This document shows, piece after piece, positions 22,643-27,020 of a DNA stretch of 27,020 bases. Source of the DNA: an uncultured Prevotella sp. (GTDB taxonomy: Bacteria > Bacteroidota > Bacteroidia > Bacteroidales > Bacteroidaceae). The stretch's first letter is position 1; every line of letters starts with the position of its first letter. Made by a program: the position numbers and the translations under genes. The stretch is taken from the NCBI GenBank assembly GCA_900541335.1, contig UQJC01000029.1:1-27020 (forward strand), read 5' to 3'. A model generated the notes under the pieces. That model was not told where the DNA came from. It searched no databases and worked only from the letters and a program-made list of their open reading frames with translations.

Positions 22643-25111
22643 ATGTTATTATCTCTACTTTTGGCTCTATCTGTACAAAGCAGTGACACGCTGGTCGTGA
22701 AGCAGGCACAAGCAGAAGGTCCATACCCCGTGCAACTCCCCTTGCTGACCGATTCAGTAAACATGCAGGGAAAAGCTTTTGACATTCAGGAAGTATTGAA
22801 CGAAAATAACGCGTTGGTCTCTTCGACACGTGTACGTAAGGCTGTTAGCCTTCCCATTCGCCAAGGCGATGCACTCACCGTAGGGTCTGACAGCTTGCCT
22901 ACGTTGAGAATATTGCGCTTTACGGTACAAACTCCCCGTTTCGTAAAAGCACGCGTAGAAGTTAAGCAGTTGAAGAGCTACAAACTCTATGTCAACGGCA
23001 AAGAGTGTGCAGACAAGAACTTGACGCTGACGCCCGGACGTGCCGAACTGGTATTACAAGTATTGACCCAAAAGGCTGACAAGGATAGCTTTGACGTGCG
23101 TCTTGTCGGTGAAAACTTAGATGGCGTTGAGGTCAACGCTACCTCGTTACGTCCATACACCATGGCAGACATGATGCTGGGCGACCATTACCGTAGCGTC
23201 AACTTGTCCCCGTCAGGAAAATATCTGGTGACAACGTCTTACTACATGAAGCCTAACGGACAGGCACAATATACCACCACCCTGACCGAGATGGCTACGG
23301 GCAAAGAACTGATGCACCGCAACGAATACATCGAGCTAAACTGGTTACCTTCGGAACGCGACGTATTATATTATACACGTCCGGGCGGTATCGGCAAGGA
23401 ACTCGTTGTCTTCACACCCGAAAACGGGAAGGAACAAGTCTTGGCAGACAACCTGCCCCAAGGCGGATTCCGCATTTCTCCGAAGGAAGATTACCTCATC
23501 TTCTCCAAGGTCGAAACGGGCAAAGGTTCGAAAGACGGTTTAAAGCGTCTGCAAGAACCCGATGACCGCATGCCGGGATGGAGAAACCGCAACAGCCTTT
23601 GGCGCTATGACCTGAAGAGCGGACTCATGCAACGTCTGACCTTCGGGTCGGCAGGTATCTATTTGGCTGATATCTCTCAGGATGGCCGTCACCTGCTCTT
23701 ACAGTACAGCCGCTTTGATGCCAACAAAGCTCCCTTCCAACGCACAGGAATCTTGCGCATGGATGCGTATACGGGAAAAACAGACACGTTGCTAACCGAC
23801 ACCGCATTTGTTGCTTCAGCCCGTTTCTCCCCCGATGCCAAGCAATTGCTGATTTCCGCTTCACCCGCTGCCTTCAATGGCATAGGCAGTGAAGTGAAGC
23901 CTGGTCAGGTCCCCAACGCTTTCGACTACCGCCTCTATCTCTACGACATTGCCAGTCAGAAGACAACTCCCCTATTGCGCAACTTCGGTCCAGCTGTCGA
24001 GGATTATCAATGGTCCTGTGGCGATGGCAAAGTATACTTCGTAGCCACCGACCGCACAGACCGTTCGCTCTTCTCTCTCGATATGAAGAGCCACAAGGTA
24101 ACACGTTACGAACTCCCGGTTACGATGGTACAGGATTATACCATTGCAACTCGTACCCGCCAACCGCGCGCAGTATTCTTTGGCAACACGATTGAGCGTG
24201 CACGCGAAATGTTTACCTGCCAACTGAATAAAGAAAAACCCGAGGCACAGCGCATCGGCTTTATCAACTTCGACAAATTAGCTGAAGGCATAGCCATCGG
24301 TACTTGCCACACGTGGCGCTTCATGGCAACGCGCGGTGACTCCATCGACGGATTCTACCTGTTACCCCCCGACTTTGACGCTTCTAAGAAGTATCCGCTC
24401 ATTGTCTACTACTACGGTGGTTGCACACCTACGACCAAGAGTCTGGAGTTCCAGTACCCGTTACAAGTATTGGCCGGACAAGGATACGTAGTCTACGTAC
24501 CCAATCCCAGCGGTGCCATCGGTTATGGTCAGGAGTTTGCGGCTCGCCACGTCAATACTTGGGGCAAGGAGTCTGGTGACGACATCATCGAAGGAACGAA
24601 GAAGTTCTGTGCAGCTCATCCCTTTATTGACCAGACCAAAATCGGTTGCATGGGTGCTTCCTATGGAGGTTTCATGACCCAATACCTCCAAACGCAGACT
24701 GATATCTTTGCAACCGCCATCTCGCATGCAGGCATCAGCAACATTGCCAGCTACTGGGGCGGAGGTTATTGGGGATATTCTTACGGCGAGTGCGCCCAAT
24801 ACGGCAGTTACCCCTGGAATAACCCTGAACTTTACGTAAAGCAATCACCGCTCTTCAATGCAGACAAGATTCACACCCCCCTGTTGTTGCTCCACGGTAC
24901 CGTCGACACCAATGTTCCGACCAACGAGAGCCAGCAACTCTTTACGGCATTGAAGATTTTGGGTCGCGAAGTAGCTTACGTACAAGTAGAAGGTCAAGAC
25001 CACGTCGTTGTAGATTACCACAAACGACTTGCTTGGCAAAATGCCATCTTCGCATGGTTTGCGAAGTATCTCAAGTGCGATTCCACCTGGTGGAATGAAC
25101 TTAATCTGTAG
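22643..25111 (+). CDS. S9 family (prolyl oligopeptidase/DPP-type) serine peptidase
   Basis: An 822-residue exported peptidase that would cleave peptides taken up or made in the periplasm. A short signal peptide (MLLSLLLALSVQS) is followed by a long beta-propeller part (about 180-530, with repeats such as NLSPSGKYLVTTSYY, ADISQDGRHLLLQYS, ARFSPDAKQLLIS). A C-terminal alpha/beta hydrolase domain follows (YPLIVYYYGGCTPT, YVVYVPNPSGAIGYGQEFAARHVNTWG). The catalytic triad is visible: S673 in GASYGGFMT, D755 in GTVDTNVP and H787 in GQDHVVVDYHKR. The triad and layout fit the acylaminoacyl-peptidase/S9C-like branch rather than classical DPP IV. It follows lptB by 33 bp and ends at a long hairpin. Family call is secure; cleavage preference is not known from the sequence. 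Confidence 0.94.
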   Translation: MLLSLLLALSVQSSDTLVVKQAQAEGPYPVQLPLLTDSVNMQGKAFDIQEVLNENNALVSSTRVRKAVSLPIRQGDALTVGSDSLPTLRILRFTVQTPRFVKARVEVKQLKSYKLYVNGKECADKNLTLTPGRAELVLQVLTQKADKDSFDVRLVGENLDGVEVNATSLRPYTMADMMLGDHYRSVNLSPSGKYLVTTSYYMKPNGQAQYTTTLTEMATGKELMHRNEYIELNWLPSERDVLYYTRPGGIGKELVVFTPENGKEQVLADNLPQGGFRISPKEDYLIFSKVETGKGSKDGLKRLQEPDDRMPGWRNRNSLWRYDLKSGLMQRLTFGSAGIYLADISQDGRHLLLQYSRFDANKAPFQRTGILRMDAYTGKTDTLLTDTAFVASARFSPDAKQLLISASPAAFNGIGSEVKPGQVPNAFDYRLYLYDIASQKTTPLLRNFGPAVEDYQWSCGDGKVYFVATDRTDRSLFSLDMKSHKVTRYELPVTMVQDYTIATRTRQPRAVFFGNTIERAREMFTCQLNKEKPEAQRIGFINFDKLAEGIAIGTCHTWRFMATRGDSIDGFYLLPPDFDASKKYPLIVYYYGGCTPTTKSLEFQYPLQVLAGQGYVVYVPNPSGAIGYGQEFAARHVNTWGKESGDDIIEGTKKFCAAHPFIDQTKIGCMGASYGGFMTQYLQTQTDIFATAISHAGISNIASYWGGGYWGYSYGECAQYGSYPWNNPELYVKQSPLFNADKIHTPLLLLHGTVDTNVPTNESQQLFTALKILGREVAYVQVEGQDHVVVDYHKRLAWQNAIFAWFAKYLKCDSTWWNELNL

Positions 25112-25135
25112 GAACCTACACAACTAATCATAGAG

Positions 25136-25185
25136 TAAGCGGCATCCTGCTGGTTCATGTACCGGCGAGATGCCGCTTATTCTAT
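25136..25185 (+). terminator. Terminator after the S9 peptidase gene
   Basis: An 11-bp stem (TAAGCGGCATC at 25136-25146, GATGCCGCTTA at 25169-25179) contains a second inner stem (GCTGG with CCGGC, one wobble pair). It is followed by TTCTAT, a weak U-tract. Confidence 0.75.
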
Positions 25186-25336
25186 CTCATTGAGAAGAAG
25201 TATGCACCAGAAAGATGAAAGAAATATAGTTGGTGCAAATCCTTAAATCCGAAAGTCTAATATCTAACAAGTTTTACGTTGGGAAGCGACCTTGTTAAAA
25301 GAGAGCAATCAACCGCTATTTTTAGGGGCTTAGGAC

Positions 25337-25366
25337 TTTGGCCATTGAAGTGATGTTGTACTTTTG
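25337..25366 (+). promoter_or_regulatory. Bacteroidota-type promoter of htrA
   Basis: TTTG (25337-25340), an 18-bp spacer and TACTTTTG (25359-25366) match the Bacteroidota pattern, with a spacer one base short of the usual range. The -7 box overlaps a possible TTG start at 25364, which argues that translation begins further on. Confidence 0.75.
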
Positions 25367-25393
25367 CCGACGAAAAATTTAATGACTCCGAAT

Positions 25394-26845
25394 ATGAAGT
25401 GCAAATATCTCTCTGTAATGGCTTTGGCCTTTGTGCTCGGGTTGCAAACTCCGGTCGCAACGGCTGCCGTTCCTCATAATCCCATTGATTTGACCTACGC
25501 TGCTGAAAATGCGGTAAACTCTGTAGTATATATCAAAGTTACAACCAACGGACGAACTGAAACTGTTCAGTATCGTGATCCCTTCGGCTTTGAAGACTTC
25601 TTTGGAGATTTCTTCGGTAGAGGAAATGGAGGTAATCAACAACGGAAAATCCAGACTCCCAAGCGCACAGGTGCTGGTTCTGGAGTAATCTTAACAGAGG
25701 ATGGATACATTGTCACCAACAATCACGTCGTCCAGGATGCGGACGAGATGACTGTCAAGCTGAATGACAACCGTGAATACAAAGCACGCATCATTGGCTT
25801 GGATAAGACAACTGACCTCGCACTCATTAAAATAGAAGCCCAAGGCCTTCCGGCTATCAAGGTGGCTAACTCCGATAATTTGAAACTCGGTGAGTGGGTA
25901 TTGGCTATCGGTAACCCCTTTAGTCTCACTTCCACCGTTACAGCGGGCATCGTTAGTGCCAAGGCACGTTCCTTAGGTGCCACCCCGGGAAGCATCGAGA
26001 GCTTTATCCAGACCGATGCTGCGATTAATCCGGGTAATTCGGGTGGAGCCTTAGTCAACGCACGTGGCGAATTGGTAGGCATCAATGCCATGCTTTATTC
26101 CCAGACGGGTTCTTATTCGGGTTATGGTTTTGCCATTCCTACCTCCATTATGAACAAGGTCGTAGAAGATTTGCGCAAATATGGTACCGTACAGCGTGCT
26201 TTACTTGGTATCAGCGGTAGCGATGTCTCAGCCTATATCGATGCGGAAAAGGAAAAGGGCAAGGAAGTTGATCTTGGAACGGTCAATGGTATTTACGTTA
26301 TTGAAGTAAGTGCGGACGGAGCAGCCTACGAAGCTGGTTTGAAAGCAGGCGACGTGATTACTCAAGTTGACGGAAAGAAGATTGAAAAATTCGGTGAGTT
26401 ACAGGAAATGATGGTTAGTCATCGTCCCGGTGACAAGATTACTGTAACATACATCCGCGATAAAAAAGTTCATACAGCCACACTGACCCTCCGTAACATT
26501 CAGGGTACGACCGTAGCTGTACAGACACTTGATACAGAATCCTTAGGTGCCGCCCTACGTCCTTTGAATGAAAAGGAAATGCGCGAACTCAACCTACCCT
26601 ACGGTCTGTTAATTTCGGCCATCCGCGACGGTAAGCTGAAAGAAGCTGGTCTGACTAAGGGAATGATTCTGATGAAGATAAACGATCGCGAAATGCGTTC
26701 TCTTAAGGACTTTGATGAGGTTGTCAAGGCAGCCAATCTCAGTACCGACCGCGTACTTTGGGTGCGTGCAAAAACGCAAAGCGGCATGAACCGCTCCTTT
26801 GCCGTTGAACTTGCTGAACCCAAAGATAACTCTAAAAGAAAGTGA
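25394..26845 (+). CDS. HtrA/DegP-type periplasmic serine protease
   Basis: A 483-residue quality-control protease of the cell envelope. The chosen ATG (25394) gives a good signal peptide, MKCKYLSVMALAFVLGLQTPVATA, about 20 nt after the predicted transcription start; ATG at 25382 is possible, TTG at 25364 is not. The trypsin-like domain has the triad H111 (VTNNHVV), D141 (TTDLALIKI) and S216 (NPGNSGGALVN). A Gly-Asn-rich loop with DPFGFEDFFGDFFGRGNGG lies before it, as in the DegP LA loop. Two PDZ domains follow (around GIYVIEVSADGAAYEAGLKAGDVITQVDG and GLLISAIRDGKLKEAGLTKGMILMKINDREM). The length and two PDZ domains fit DegP/DegQ. It has its own promoter and terminator, so it is a single-gene unit. 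Confidence 0.95.
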   Translation: MKCKYLSVMALAFVLGLQTPVATAAVPHNPIDLTYAAENAVNSVVYIKVTTNGRTETVQYRDPFGFEDFFGDFFGRGNGGNQQRKIQTPKRTGAGSGVILTEDGYIVTNNHVVQDADEMTVKLNDNREYKARIIGLDKTTDLALIKIEAQGLPAIKVANSDNLKLGEWVLAIGNPFSLTSTVTAGIVSAKARSLGATPGSIESFIQTDAAINPGNSGGALVNARGELVGINAMLYSQTGSYSGYGFAIPTSIMNKVVEDLRKYGTVQRALLGISGSDVSAYIDAEKEKGKEVDLGTVNGIYVIEVSADGAAYEAGLKAGDVITQVDGKKIEKFGELQEMMVSHRPGDKITVTYIRDKKVHTATLTLRNIQGTTVAVQTLDTESLGAALRPLNEKEMRELNLPYGLLISAIRDGKLKEAGLTKGMILMKINDREMRSLKDFDEVVKAANLSTDRVLWVRAKTQSGMNRSFAVELAEPKDNSKRK

Positions 26846-26881
26846 ATGTTTTCATAATATAGGTTTATAGTAAAGGTGATG

Positions 26882-26925
26882 TCCGCCTCCCCCTTGCAGC
26901 GGCAAGAATGGGAGGCGGATTTTTT
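26882..26925 (+). terminator. Terminator of htrA
   Basis: A perfect 10-bp stem, TCCGCCTCCC (26882-26891) with GGGAGGCGGA (26910-26919), is followed by TTTTTT (26920-26925). A small TTGC/GCAA stem lies in the loop. Confidence 0.93.
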
Positions 26926-27020
26926 GTTTAACTCCTTGGAAATCAGATGTTTTGCGATGCAGATAAGGCATACAAATACGGTCTAACGTGGTAGTTTTCG
27001 GCAGTAAGGAGGCTTATTTT

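Noticed and set aside
26926..27020. Possible small RNA or tRNA at the right edge
   Set aside because: No cloverleaf, no promoter and no open frame of note were seen in the last 95 bases.

Overview
The window looks like a chromosomal segment of a member of the Bacteroidales, probably Prevotellaceae or Porphyromonadaceae. Three things point there: a secreted protein with a type IX secretion (T9SS) sorting tail, several promoters of the Bacteroidota type (TAnnTTTG at -7, some with a TTTG or TTG element about 20 bp upstream), and Bacteroidota-type versions of HtrA, SmpB, LptB and S9 peptidase. No tRNA, rRNA, CRISPR array or insertion sequence was seen.

Left part (1-8040). The 3' end of thiC (+) converges on a large T9SS cargo protein (-) at a bidirectional terminator. 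A minus-strand group follows, read from right to left: a DbpA-type DEAD-box helicase, a DMP19/DUF4375-like protein, SmpB, and a GH5 mannanase-like secreted protein whose catalytic residues appear to be lost. It ends at a long hairpin with a poly-U tract. The helicase has a clear promoter.

Middle (8291-19668). A stand-alone Wza-type export lipoprotein ends at a strong terminator. The main system of the window comes next: a periplasmic adaptor (MacA/HlyD type), two different FtsX-type ABC permeases, an ABC ATPase, a TolC-type outer membrane channel, a sigma-54 response regulator (NtrC type, intact GAFTGA loop), a membrane histidine kinase with almost no periplasmic part, and a B3/B4-domain protein. 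The adaptor gene is preceded by a near-perfect sigma-54 promoter. A 24-bp palindrome lies about 50-75 bp further upstream, where a bound NtrC-type activator would sit. The simplest reading is a tripartite ABC exporter that a linked sigma-54 two-component system switches on. The operon also carries a 42-bp tandem repeat (three units) and two related inverted-repeat leader regions, one before the ATPase gene and one before the tolC-like gene.

Right part (19669-27020). An AMP-binding acyl-CoA synthetase, LptB (lipopolysaccharide export ATPase), a large S9 peptidase and an HtrA/DegP protease all read rightward. The core of the sigma-54 operon's palindrome recurs, inverted, upstream of lptB. The window ends after the htrA terminator without another gene.

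All identifications come from reading motifs and family resemblance. No database search was run.
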